DNA of 64,000 nucleotides. It comes from Flavobacteriales bacterium (GTDB lineage Bacteria > Bacteroidota > Bacteroidia > Flavobacteriales_D > Crocinitomicaceae). The stretch lies in the NCBI GenBank assembly GCA_947474675.1, contig CANJKA010000006.1, forward strand, positions 1-64,000, given 5' to 3'. Of this stretch, positions 54,620 through 63,459 are shown one piece after another. Within the stretch, counting starts at the first letter, position 1; each line of letters opens with the position of its first letter. The notes under the pieces were generated by a model. It did no database searches and was not told where the DNA came from. It worked only from the letters and a program-made list of their open reading frames with translations. The position numbers and the translations under genes were made by a program.

Positions 54620-55546
54620 TTATTGATTTCTATATTTTGCCGAGAATTTAGCGAATTGATCTTTTTTCAACTGTTCTAAATCTGCTGGAACATCTCTTTT
54701 CCAACGTTTATGTGACCAAATCCAAAATTCAGGTTTGTTAATTATTTCTTTTTCTAATAATCGAGTATGAGTTTCTGTGATTTCTCCCCAATTTAGAGTT
54801 CTTGGATTTTCAGTTACGAGCGTTAAACACATTTTATAATGTCCTCTTTTCACTTTTTCCATTTTAAAGAAAACTACAGCAAAATCGTATTCGTTGGACA
54901 TTTGTTCCGTCCCAAATAATACTGCTGTTTGCTGATTTAAAAAATCCATCCAATAACTTTTATTCGAATCTGGAGGAGATTGGTCTCCTAAAACAAGAAT
55001 AGCAATTGGATCAACAGATTCTTTAGCGATGACTTCTTTGAAATTTTTAGCATGAACAACTTTCATCCCAAATCGAGAACGGTGTTTATTTATTTTTTCA
55101 TCCCAAAACTTATTAGATAAAGGCATTCCAATACCTAAAGCTTGATGTTTAAATAGATTGTTTTGTGAAGTTACTAGCCATTCCCAATTGTTGTAATGAC
55201 CCGAAACTAAAATGACACTTTTGTTATTAGCATAGATTTCATCCATTATTTCAGGATTTTCGACTATCATTCTTTTGGCTAATCCTTCTTTTGAAATAGT
55301 GAAGTTTTTTACACCCTCTGCTAATAAATCAGTAAAATGTCGATAAAATTTACGTTCTATTTTCTTTATTTCTTTAAGGGATAGTGAAGGAAATGACTTT
55401 TTTAAATTCGTTCGAACAACTTTTTTTCTGTAAGGAATGAATAGAATTAATAAAACATAAAAAAAATCAGTAAAAAGATATATAATCCACATTGGGAGAA
55501 ATGAGGAAGGAATAACGAGTATATAATATATGAATTTAGCTAACAT
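54620..55546 (-). CDS. LpxL/HtrB-type lipid A acyltransferase (first copy)
   Basis: A 308-residue protein with an N-terminal membrane helix and the HX4E acyltransferase motif in SGHYNNWEW (~117). The pattern KKVVRTNLKKSFP and FGTEQMSNEYDFAV fits the lysophospholipid/LpxL acyltransferases that add secondary acyl chains to lipid A. A paralogue lies at 56834, with rarA between them. Which chain each adds cannot be told. Confidence 0.88.
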   Translation of the reverse strand: MLAKFIYYILVIPSSFLPMWIIYLFTDFFYVLLILFIPYRKKVVRTNLKKSFPSLSLKEIKKIERKFYRHFTDLLAEGVKNFTISKEGLAKRMIVENPEIMDEIYANNKSVILVSGHYNNWEWLVTSQNNLFKHQALGIGMPLSNKFWDEKINKHRSRFGMKVVHAKNFKEVIAKESVDPIAILVLGDQSPPDSNKSYWMDFLNQQTAVLFGTEQMSNEYDFAVVFFKMEKVKRGHYKMCLTLVTENPRTLNWGEITETHTRLLEKEIINKPEFWIWSHKRWKRDVPADLEQLKKDQFAKFSAKYRNQ

Positions 55547-55547
55547 A

Positions 55548-56831
55548 TTATCTTGTGTATTTATTTCCCCAAAGTTTTAGGATTATATCAGCGACTTCTT
55601 GTTCTTTTGAACTACTTCCAGCTTTATAAAAAGAAGTATTAGTTAATTCTGTAGGTAAAAATTCTTGCTCAGCGAAATTTCCAGGAAAACTATGTGAATA
55701 TTTATAACCTTTACCATATCCTAAATCTTTCATTAATTTAGTAGGAGCATTTCTTAAAGGAAGAGGAACTCCAAGATTTCCTGTTTTCTTAACTTCTTCT
55801 TGAGCCATATTAATTGCCATGTATGAAGCATTTCCTTTTGGAGAAGATGCTAAATAAATGGTGCATTGTGCTAATATTAAACGTGATTCAGGCCAACCAA
55901 TAACTTCAACAGCTTGAAAACAATTATTTGCCATTAAAAGTGCGTTTGGATTAGCTAGACCAATGTCTTCAGAAGCAGAAATTATTAATCTTCGAGCTAT
56001 AAATTTTGGATCTTCTCCACCTTCAACCATTCTTGCTAACCAATAAATAGCTGCATTAGGATCACTTCCACGAATCGATTTTATAAATGCTGAAATAATA
56101 TCGTAATGTTGCTCTCCGTCTTTATCATACATTGCCAGACTTTGTTGAGCACTTTGCATCACCATTTCATCTGTAATATCAATTTCAAATTGATTTTGAA
56201 ACGTACCAATGATAATCTCAAAAACATTTAATAATTTTCGAGCATCACCTCCTGAAATTGCTAGTAAAGCATTTGTTTCAAGAAGGTTTATTTTTTTTGT
56301 TTTAAGAATTTGATCTTCAGAAATAGCCCTAACTAATAGTTCCAATAAATCTTCTTTTGTATGATTTTGTAAAGTATAAACTTGACAACGAGAAAGTAAC
56401 GCTGAGATTACTTCAAACGAAGGGTTTTCTGTTGTCGCACCAATTAAAGTAACAGTTCCTTTTTCAACAGCTCCTAATAATGAATCTTGTTGAGCTTTTG
56501 AGAAACGATGAATTTCATCAATAAATAATATCGTTCCTTTTTGTTGAAACATTCCACTTTGTTCTACCTTTTGAATGATTTCTCGAACGTCTTTTACTCC
56601 TGATGAAATTGCGGATAAAGTATGGACAGGTCGTTTTAAATGTTCAGCAATTAGATGTGCTAAAGTTGTTTTTCCAACTCCTGGAGGTCCCCATAAAATC
56701 ATTGAGGGAATTAATCCAGAATCAAGAGCACGTCGTAATGAAGCACCTTCTTTTAGAAGATGTTGTTGCCCAATATAAGAATCTAAATTCCTTGGACGCA
56801 TACGTTCTGCTAATGGTGCTAGTATCGACAT
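55548..56831 (-). CDS. rarA: Replication-associated recombination ATPase RarA (MgsA)
   Basis: A 427-residue AAA+ protein. It starts LAPLAERMRPRNLDSYIGQQHLL, has Walker [10 protein letters not shown] (48-56), Walker B LFIDEIHRF (102-110), and the MgsA C-terminal part (VEGGEDPKFIARRLIISASEDIGLANP, YKYSHSFPGNFAEQEFLP). It acts at stalled replication forks. It is sandwiched between two acyltransferase genes with gaps of 1 and 2 bases, so it is co-transcribed with them. Confidence 0.96.
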   Translation of the reverse strand: MSILAPLAERMRPRNLDSYIGQQHLLKEGASLRRALDSGLIPSMILWGPPGVGKTTLAHLIAEHLKRPVHTLSAISSGVKDVREIIQKVEQSGMFQQKGTILFIDEIHRFSKAQQDSLLGAVEKGTVTLIGATTENPSFEVISALLSRCQVYTLQNHTKEDLLELLVRAISEDQILKTKKINLLETNALLAISGGDARKLLNVFEIIIGTFQNQFEIDITDEMVMQSAQQSLAMYDKDGEQHYDIISAFIKSIRGSDPNAAIYWLARMVEGGEDPKFIARRLIISASEDIGLANPNALLMANNCFQAVEVIGWPESRLILAQCTIYLASSPKGNASYMAINMAQEEVKKTGNLGVPLPLRNAPTKLMKDLGYGKGYKYSHSFPGNFAEQEFLPTELTNTSFYKAGSSSKEQEVADIILKLWGNKYTR

Positions 56832-56833
56832 AA

Positions 56834-57709
56834 TTAAGAAGGTCTTTTATGTTTCCAACGTCTGTGTGACCATAGCCAATATTCTGGATGTTCAGCAATA
56901 ACCATTTCTAAATATTCAGTATGCTTATCTAAAATAAAGCCATCACTTACGTTATTTACTTCATCTGTAATAGGATAGAATGTTACTTCATAAAATCCTC
57001 TTTTTACTTTCCGAATGCATCCAAATAAAACAGCTTGATCATATTTAGCAGCCAATCTCTCAGTTCCTTTCATCCAACCTGTATCTTGATTTAAAAAGGT
57101 ATTCCAATATGCTTTTTTAGGATCTCCAGGTGATTGATCATTGACCATTATTGTCATTGTTGCTTCCGACCCTTTATTTGCGAAATATCTTGGAATTCCT
57201 CGCATACTGACCATTTTCATTCCAAATCGTTGACGAGATTTTTGAATTACACGATCAATAAATTTATTTTTTAAAGGATGATACGCTGCTAAAGTTCTGT
57301 GTTTCATCTGTTGTTGAAGTCCAACAGCGTAATATTCCCAGTTATTATAGTGTCCACAAAGGATCATTATACTTTTTCCTTTTTCAAAATAGGAATTAGG
57401 TAATTCTGGGTTTATAATTGAACAACGTTTTTGAATTTCACTTTCAGAAATTGTAAATGATTTTGCACTTTCTACAAGGAAATCTGTAAAATGGTGATAG
57501 AATTTTTTTTCGATGGATTTAAGCTCTGATTCATTTAAATCAGGAAAAGAATTTTTAAGGTTGTATCTTACTACTTTTTTACGGTAACCAATTATGTAGT
57601 AGCAAATTAAGTATAATAAATCCGAAAACCAATAAAGCACGCGAAATGGTAAATACGAAATCGGAAGTGCCAGCCCATAAAATAAAATTCGACTTAAAAT
57701 GTTCGTCAT
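56834..57709 (-). CDS. LpxL/HtrB-type lipid A acyltransferase (second copy)
   Basis: A 291-residue paralogue of the protein at 54620 with the same HX4E motif in CGHYNNWEY (~117), KKVVRYNLKNSFP and KGTERLAAKYDQAV. Both end in a P-E-x-W-x-W-S-H-x-R-W-K segment. It has its own promoter and is first of the minus-strand run. It should acylate lipid A or a related lipid at the inner membrane. Confidence 0.88.
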   Translation of the reverse strand: MTNILSRILFYGLALPISYLPFRVLYWFSDLLYLICYYIIGYRKKVVRYNLKNSFPDLNESELKSIEKKFYHHFTDFLVESAKSFTISESEIQKRCSIINPELPNSYFEKGKSIMILCGHYNNWEYYAVGLQQQMKHRTLAAYHPLKNKFIDRVIQKSRQRFGMKMVSMRGIPRYFANKGSEATMTIMVNDQSPGDPKKAYWNTFLNQDTGWMKGTERLAAKYDQAVLFGCIRKVKRGFYEVTFYPITDEVNNVSDGFILDKHTEYLEMVIAEHPEYWLWSHRRWKHKRPS

Positions 57710-57725
57710 ATTACCAGAATCGAAT

Positions 57726-57733
57726 CAAAAGTA
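57726..57733 (-). promoter_or_regulatory. -7 promoter box (TACTTTTG, minus strand)
   Basis: A perfect TAnnTTTG match on the minus strand, 16 bases upstream of the ATG at 57709. It may drive all genes down to 48951. Confidence 0.5.
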
Positions 57734-57961
57734 CTCTTTTTGTCCCTAATTATAAGAAGATATTTAACTCAAATATTAAGGAATTGATTGAATGAACGTT
57801 TTTCAAGCACAAATGGTTGATAAGGAAGTAACTTGTTTGGTGGCTTTTTTAGGTGTTAAAATTAACTAATTCAGTGTGTTGTGTTAATGTGATCGTTAGT
57901 TTATCAGAGGATTATTTTAAAAAGAGTTTTTTCAATTTATTCTTGATATCCTAAGATATTT

Positions 57962-58540
57962 TTAATTTTTATTTGGGTCGATAGGAAATTTTGACATAAT
58001 TTTGAATTTTCCTCCTAAATCATACATGTATCTTTTCCACGTTTGTCTGTTTTTTGCTTTAAATAAATTTTCTTTGGAATTTAGGTCTGAAACTATCCAT
58101 GAGTTGGTAGATATTTCAGTGTCTAATTGTTCTGCTTTCCATCCTGCATAACCAATAAAAAAGCGGACTTTGTTAATTTGTGTTTTATCCGCTTTAATAA
58201 TTGCTGTTAATTCTTGAAAATCACCGCCTAAAAATACTCCTTCAGTAATCATAACACTGTTTTGTATTTGTTCTCCGAAAGTATGTATAAAATAGAGACT
58301 GTTAATTTCCATAGGTCCACCAAGACTTATGAGTGTTTCAATTTCAGGGAAAGTTTCATCTAATTCATGAAGATTAACAGAGATGAAATTATTAAGAACA
58401 AAGCCAAAACTTCCTTCGTTGTTGTGTTCGCAAAGATAAATGATAGATCTCCTAAAATAATCTTCATCCAAAAAAGGATCAGAAATAAGGATTTTCCCTT
58501 TTTCTGGTTCAATGGTATTTATAAAAGTTAAATCAATCAC
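57962..58540 (-). CDS. YqgE/AlgH family protein
   Basis: A 192-residue protein matching the AlgH family: GKILISDPFLDEDYFRRSIIYLC, GSFGFVLNNF and the C-terminal GYAGWKAEQLDTEI. It uses a GTG start; no suitable ATG exists nearby and the -7 box fits. The family is widespread; its molecular function is unclear. Confidence 0.93.
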   Translation of the reverse strand: MIDLTFINTIEPEKGKILISDPFLDEDYFRRSIIYLCEHNNEGSFGFVLNNFISVNLHELDETFPEIETLISLGGPMEINSLYFIHTFGEQIQNSVMITEGVFLGGDFQELTAIIKADKTQINKVRFFIGYAGWKAEQLDTEISTNSWIVSDLNSKENLFKAKNRQTWKRYMYDLGGKFKIMSKFPIDPNKN

Positions 58541-58557
58541 TAAAATTCTCTTTTAAG

Positions 58558-58565
58558 CAAAAATA
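58558..58565 (-). promoter_or_regulatory. -7 promoter box (TATTTTTG, minus strand)
   Basis: A perfect TAnnTTTG match on the minus strand, 17 bases upstream of the GTG at 58540. Confidence 0.5.
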
Positions 58566-58659
58566 CAAAATTAATTTTATTGGTACACAAAGATTAAAAA
58601 AGTGAAAGAACTTTGGAATTTTTTTATTTCCTATTTTACTAGGGAATGATTTTGGGATT

Positions 58660-61197
58660 TTAAAAAAGTGCTGGAGGTTTTGTTAAGTTTAATTTCAAGT
58701 CTTTAAACATAGAAGATGTTGATTTTAAACTAAAAACAAAACTTTGAGATGCTCCTATAGGGATCCAATTAAAGGATAAATTCCAACAGTGCATGTTCCT
58801 TGTAAGCGTTAACATTGTGTAACTTAATTTTAAAGATTTAATGTCAAAATTCACTGTTCCTGCAATTTTCCATCGTTTAGTAAAACTTAAATCTCCATTT
58901 GTACTTAATGTTTGAATTTGAGTATAATTAGCTGGATTACTTGTTGTTCTGTTGGTATTGGCATTGATAGAATAAACATGCGTGAAATTGATTTTCCAAG
59001 GAATGTCAAAATTGATTATTCTTTCAGGATAAAGAGCGAAATAATTATAATCGGTATTCCAATTTGAGCCGCCATTATTTACTACATCTTTTAGTTTTTC
59101 TTTACTTTCTTTAGAGGTAAATGTATATGTAGTTGAAAGATTTGTAATTGCTAAACGACCAATTTTTCCAGTAGAAGCGATAGCATAAACTCCAAGAGAT
59201 GTCCCTTTACTTGTCCATTCGTAGGGACTAAAAGTTGAAGAGGCTACGAAACTAATTGTTTTAGAAGGGTTTATACTTAGGTTTATTGAAATATTAGAAA
59301 GTTTCATGGAATCTTTTAATAAATCGTAGTTTCCATTAAAAGTCAAACCGTTGATTATATTTGTTTTTTTGAAACCTGTTATTGTGTCTTTCTCTGATTT
59401 CCTTTTCAGTTCAAATGTATTATTGAAAGAAAAATTGATAAGTGCTGCGTTTTTTGTTGCCGCTGAAGGAAACATGCTTTTTTCAAAGTTTGAATAGGTA
59501 ATTGATTGAATATTATTTACCAGCCCTGTGTCAAGTGTTTGGATAGTATTTAAATTTGGGATATAGCTAAATCCGAAAGAAGGAGTGAGGATATGTCTTA
59601 ATAAAGGTTGACTTTTACCAATGAATTTATAATAGCTATAAACAACAGTAGTCAATGAAGCGTTAAAATTTAATGTTTGAGAATATCCTCCTTTTTGATG
59701 AAAAGAAGTTATTAAAGTGTCATTCACTGTGTCAAAAGTCTTCTCAATTTGTTGAAAGTTATAACTGTTAGTATAATTTATGGAAGGTGTTATTTTAACT
59801 GCCTTATTGAATAAATTTATGGTGGTTTGAATAGATGCTACTTGATAAATTCCATTTAAAAATTTATTTTGAATGCCTACAAAATCACGATTTTTCAAAA
59901 GAATGTCACTAAAAGTAGAGGAATTCTTTGCTTTAAAACTATAGGTAAATGAAATAGCTGAAAATGGTTTTATCCAATTTTTAAATGGATTTATCCTCGA
60001 GAAATTAGCATCAAATTCTGGACTATTCAGGGTAATGTTTTTTGAAGTTGAATTTTGAATTAAATTTATTTTCAAACCAATAGTCAAGGGCTTTCCAGGG
60101 AATACTCTTTTTAAATTTATATCTGATTTTAATTGATTATTTAGTATTTGAGAATTTTGAATGTTTTGAAAATTAATATTGTTTTTTGGGTTATTATCAG
60201 AAATGAAATTTATTTTACTTGAAAAATTCCAAAAAGGATTTGAATTAGGAGCCATATTGTGATCCCAGATTAATGATAATTTATTTGCTCTGTCATCACT
60301 AGGAAATCCTTGAAATAATTGCTGGAAGCTAGCTTCAAATGAACCTGAATATTTATATTTAGTGAAATATTCCGATCTGCTTTTGATTCCCCAGCTACCT
60401 CTGTTGTATAATGTGACGTAGGCACTTGTTTGAATTTTTTCATTAATTGGAATAAAATAGCCTAAGTCCGAGACTCCGAAACCATAATTAGAACTTGGTA
60501 CGATCTGAGGAAATAATAACCCATGAGTCCTTGTTTTTTGCTGTTGTGGAATCACACTAAAAGGTAATCCAAATGGAGTAGGAATACCTTTAATCCATAG
60601 GTTCATAGGCCCTGTTACTATCCTTTTATCAGGAATCATTACTGCTTTTGTTAGATTGAAATGATAATGAGGATCATCTAATTCACATGTAGTAAATCGT
60701 CCTTGTCTAAAATGAATATCCCCATTTTTCTGTCTTTTTGCAACTCCCATAAATAAGAATATTTCATCTTGTTTTATTTTTACTTCTTCGATGTATCCTT
60801 TTTGGGAATTAAAGTTATAACGTATGCGAGATGCTTGAACTTCTTCACCATCGTTTTTAAAAATAGGCATTTCTATTTTATTACTGTCTTTGTCGTAGGT
60901 ATAACTAGCAAAGACTTCGTTTTTTTTAAGGTCAACTAATATGTAACCAGCTTTCATATTGGTTTCCATATATTCGAGATGAGCTTCTCCGTATAAATGA
61001 ATTTTATTTTCTTTTAAATCTATATACATGGAATCACGAGCACCATAAATAGCCTGTTCTTCAAATGAATCATCGTTGATGTAAACAGTGTCTTTTTGAA
61101 TTGAATCTTTAGCAACTTGGGCAAAAGATTGATTAAAAAACAACATTATTAACAATGCTATTGAGAAAACTAAGAATATGGTACGATTTTTAATCAA
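58660..61197 (-). CDS. lptD: LPS-assembly outer-membrane protein LptD
   Basis: An 845-residue protein with signal peptide (~1-26, FFNQSFAQ) and a TTG start. The N-terminal OstA/LptA-like jellyroll (~45-190) contains YGEAHLEYMETNMKAGYILV and is followed by the LptD start of barrel (TTCELDDPHYHF, PFGLPFSVIPQ) and ~600 residues of beta-barrel strands. Bacteroidota LptD lacks the N-terminal cysteine pairs of the enteric form. It inserts lipopolysaccharide into the outer leaflet. It diverges from the amidase gene. Confidence 0.92.
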   Translation of the reverse strand: MIKNRTIFLVFSIALLIMLFFNQSFAQVAKDSIQKDTVYINDDSFEEQAIYGARDSMYIDLKENKIHLYGEAHLEYMETNMKAGYILVDLKKNEVFASYTYDKDSNKIEMPIFKNDGEEVQASRIRYNFNSQKGYIEEVKIKQDEIFLFMGVAKRQKNGDIHFRQGRFTTCELDDPHYHFNLTKAVMIPDKRIVTGPMNLWIKGIPTPFGLPFSVIPQQQKTRTHGLLFPQIVPSSNYGFGVSDLGYFIPINEKIQTSAYVTLYNRGSWGIKSRSEYFTKYKYSGSFEASFQQLFQGFPSDDRANKLSLIWDHNMAPNSNPFWNFSSKINFISDNNPKNNINFQNIQNSQILNNQLKSDINLKRVFPGKPLTIGLKINLIQNSTSKNITLNSPEFDANFSRINPFKNWIKPFSAISFTYSFKAKNSSTFSDILLKNRDFVGIQNKFLNGIYQVASIQTTINLFNKAVKITPSINYTNSYNFQQIEKTFDTVNDTLITSFHQKGGYSQTLNFNASLTTVVYSYYKFIGKSQPLLRHILTPSFGFSYIPNLNTIQTLDTGLVNNIQSITYSNFEKSMFPSAATKNAALINFSFNNTFELKRKSEKDTITGFKKTNIINGLTFNGNYDLLKDSMKLSNISINLSINPSKTISFVASSTFSPYEWTSKGTSLGVYAIASTGKIGRLAITNLSTTYTFTSKESKEKLKDVVNNGGSNWNTDYNYFALYPERIINFDIPWKINFTHVYSINANTNRTTSNPANYTQIQTLSTNGDLSFTKRWKIAGTVNFDIKSLKLSYTMLTLTRNMHCWNLSFNWIPIGASQSFVFSLKSTSSMFKDLKLNLTKPPALF

Positions 61198-61264
61198 GAA
61201 TTAAAAGTAAATTTGTTTTTAGAAATTAACAATATTATTACAAAAATATAAAAATCCCTTGTTT

Positions 61265-62407
61265 ATGAAGGATAAAAGATCGAAATATATCAGAAACTGT
61301 GCCATATTGTTATTAAACTTTATTTTTATTGTTAATTCTTCTTTTTCACAAAAAGAAGAAACTATTAGGTCTTCAATTAAAACGGTTGTGATAGATGCAG
61401 GTCATGGAGGAAAAGATCCTGGTTGTCATGGTCATTCAGCTCAAGAAAAACACGTTTGTCTTTCAATTGCCTTAAAGTTAGGAGCAATGATTAAATCAAA
61501 ATATCCTTCGATAAACGTTATCTATACTAGAAGTACAGATGTTTTTGTAGAATTAGATGAAAGAGCAAAAATTGCAAATAGAAATAAAGCAGATTTATTC
61601 ATTTGTATTCATGCGAATGCTGCTGGTGAGACAGTTTTTGGGGTTGAGACCTATGTTTTAGGTTTGCATAAAACAGAAGCTCAACAACTTATAGCTGAAA
61701 GAGAAAATGCGACTAGATTTCTGGAAGATGATAAAGGGGCAAAATATAACGATATTGACTTGTCAGCTGATGCAATTATAGAACGTAAAGTTCAATTAGC
61801 TATTTTTTTAGATCAATCTATAAGTTTCGCTGAAAAGATTCAAAAAGAATTTGTTAAAATTGGAAGAACCGATAGAGGGGTGAGACAAGCTGGATTTATG
61901 GTTCTTTATAGAACAACTATGCCAAGTGTATTAATAGAAACTGGATTTTTAACGAATCCAAGTGAAGAGAAATTTTTAAGTGATTCCCTTTCTCAAGTTA
62001 AAATGGCAAAATCAATTTTTACAGCTTTTGAAAAATATAGAAATGAATTAGAAGGAATTGACGTGAAGATAATAGATGAATCTGTAAATTATGAAAATAC
62101 CTCCGAAGAGGTGAAAAAAACAGGAGCAACTACAGAAAAAGATAAAATTATTTTCCGAGTTCAAATTGAGACATCTGATAAAAAAATAGAATTAACAAAT
62201 TCAAAATTCAAAGGATTAAAAGTGTTTGAATATCAGCAAGATAAGGTGTTTAAGTATACGGTTGGGGAATTCAATAATGATTTTAAATCGGCAAATTTGT
62301 ATAAGAAAGAAATGGTTTCTAAAGGATATCAACATGCATTTGTTGTTGCATTTTTAAATGGAGAGCGTATTAATATAGAAAAAGCTATTAAATTAGCGGA
62401 AAAATAG
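61265..62407 (+). CDS. Exported N-acetylmuramoyl-L-alanine amidase (AmiC-like)
   Basis: A 380-residue protein with signal peptide (~1-29; ATG at 61265 preferred over a TTG two codons before). The Amidase_3 domain (~40-260) has VVIDAGHGGKDPG (zinc His), FICIHANA, and the catalytic Glu in LIETGFLTNPSEEKFL. The C-terminal part (~285-375) is a SPOR-like domain, with FRVQIETS and a closing HAFVVAFLNGERI. It removes peptide stems from glycan chains, probably at division. The MlaD-like gene starts 5 bases after its stop. Confidence 0.94.
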   Translation: MKDKRSKYIRNCAILLLNFIFIVNSSFSQKEETIRSSIKTVVIDAGHGGKDPGCHGHSAQEKHVCLSIALKLGAMIKSKYPSINVIYTRSTDVFVELDERAKIANRNKADLFICIHANAAGETVFGVETYVLGLHKTEAQQLIAERENATRFLEDDKGAKYNDIDLSADAIIERKVQLAIFLDQSISFAEKIQKEFVKIGRTDRGVRQAGFMVLYRTTMPSVLIETGFLTNPSEEKFLSDSLSQVKMAKSIFTAFEKYRNELEGIDVKIIDESVNYENTSEEVKKTGATTEKDKIIFRVQIETSDKKIELTNSKFKGLKVFEYQQDKVFKYTVGEFNNDFKSANLYKKEMVSKGYQHAFVVAFLNGERINIEKAIKLAEK

Positions 62408-62412
62408 AAATT

Positions 62413-63456
62413 TTGAAATTTACAAAAGAAATAAAAACAGCAATTTTAGCACTTTTAGCTATTACTTTATTAATCTTAGGGGTTAATTTTTTAAAGGGAA
62501 ATAGTTTTTTTGGTGGTGATAAAGTTTATTATGCATATTTTCCAAATTCAGGGGGGGTAGCTCCTGCAAGTTCTATTTTTTTAAATGGAGTTGGCGTAGG
62601 TAAAGTTTTAGCTGTCGAAAACGTTTTATCTGGAGCAATTAATAGAAGAGTCAAGATTAAATTCAATATTCAAAATGAAGATATAAAAATACCTATTGGA
62701 TCCTCGCTTGAAATTGGTTCAATTGATTTATTTAATAAAGGATTAATTCTTATTATGAATCCTGATATTTCTAAAGGATATTTAAAGCATGGAAATTCTT
62801 TACAAGGAACTGTAGCTGTTGATATGTTCTCCCAGGTGAAAGCTTATGCTGATCCAGTTACAGCAAGATTGCAGGGGATGATGGAAAAGGTGGATAAATT
62901 AGTTGTTTCTTTTTCATCTTTCTGGGATACTACTGCAACTACATCTATTCAAACAAGTATGATTGAACTTAAATTAGCTATTACTCGATTTGGAAATGTT
63001 GCTTTACAAGCTGAAGGGTTAATTGTAGAAGAGAAAGTGAAGCTTGGTAATATCATGGCAAATGTGGAAAGTATTTCTTTAAATATTAGAAAAAGTAATC
63101 ATGAAATAGCTGCTATTATTGGGAATACTAAAAAAATCACTGATGATATGGTTACTGCTGATTTTAAAGCTGTTATTGGTGATGCCCAACAAACTGTAAA
63201 AAAATTAAATGAAATATTAGACGAAGCTAATAAAGGAACTGGAACATTAGGGAAATTATTAAAAGATGATGCTTTATTCAATGAATTAGTTAAATCTAAT
63301 AAGGACTTGCAAAATTTAGTTATTGATTTGCAAGCTCATCCAGAACGATATATTCACTTCTCTTTAATAGGTAGGAAACCTGACTCAAAACCTTTAACAA
63401 AAGACGATGAGAAAAAATTACATGAAATATTAGACGAATATCAAAAAAATAAATAA
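62413..63456 (+). CDS. MCE/MlaD-family lipid transport protein
   Basis: A 347-residue protein with TTG start (KFTKEIKTAILALL follows; no ATG is available near it). One membrane helix (~9-24) is followed by one MCE domain (~38-115) and long helical segments (~140-310), fitting MlaD-like proteins that carry phospholipids between membranes. Usually such genes have MlaE/MlaF partners; none is visible in the window. Co-transcribed with the amidase. Confidence 0.9.
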   Translation: MKFTKEIKTAILALLAITLLILGVNFLKGNSFFGGDKVYYAYFPNSGGVAPASSIFLNGVGVGKVLAVENVLSGAINRRVKIKFNIQNEDIKIPIGSSLEIGSIDLFNKGLILIMNPDISKGYLKHGNSLQGTVAVDMFSQVKAYADPVTARLQGMMEKVDKLVVSFSSFWDTTATTSIQTSMIELKLAITRFGNVALQAEGLIVEEKVKLGNIMANVESISLNIRKSNHEIAAIIGNTKKITDDMVTADFKAVIGDAQQTVKKLNEILDEANKGTGTLGKLLKDDALFNELVKSNKDLQNLVIDLQAHPERYIHFSLIGRKPDSKPLTKDDEKKLHEILDEYQKNK

Positions 63457-63459
63457 AAT

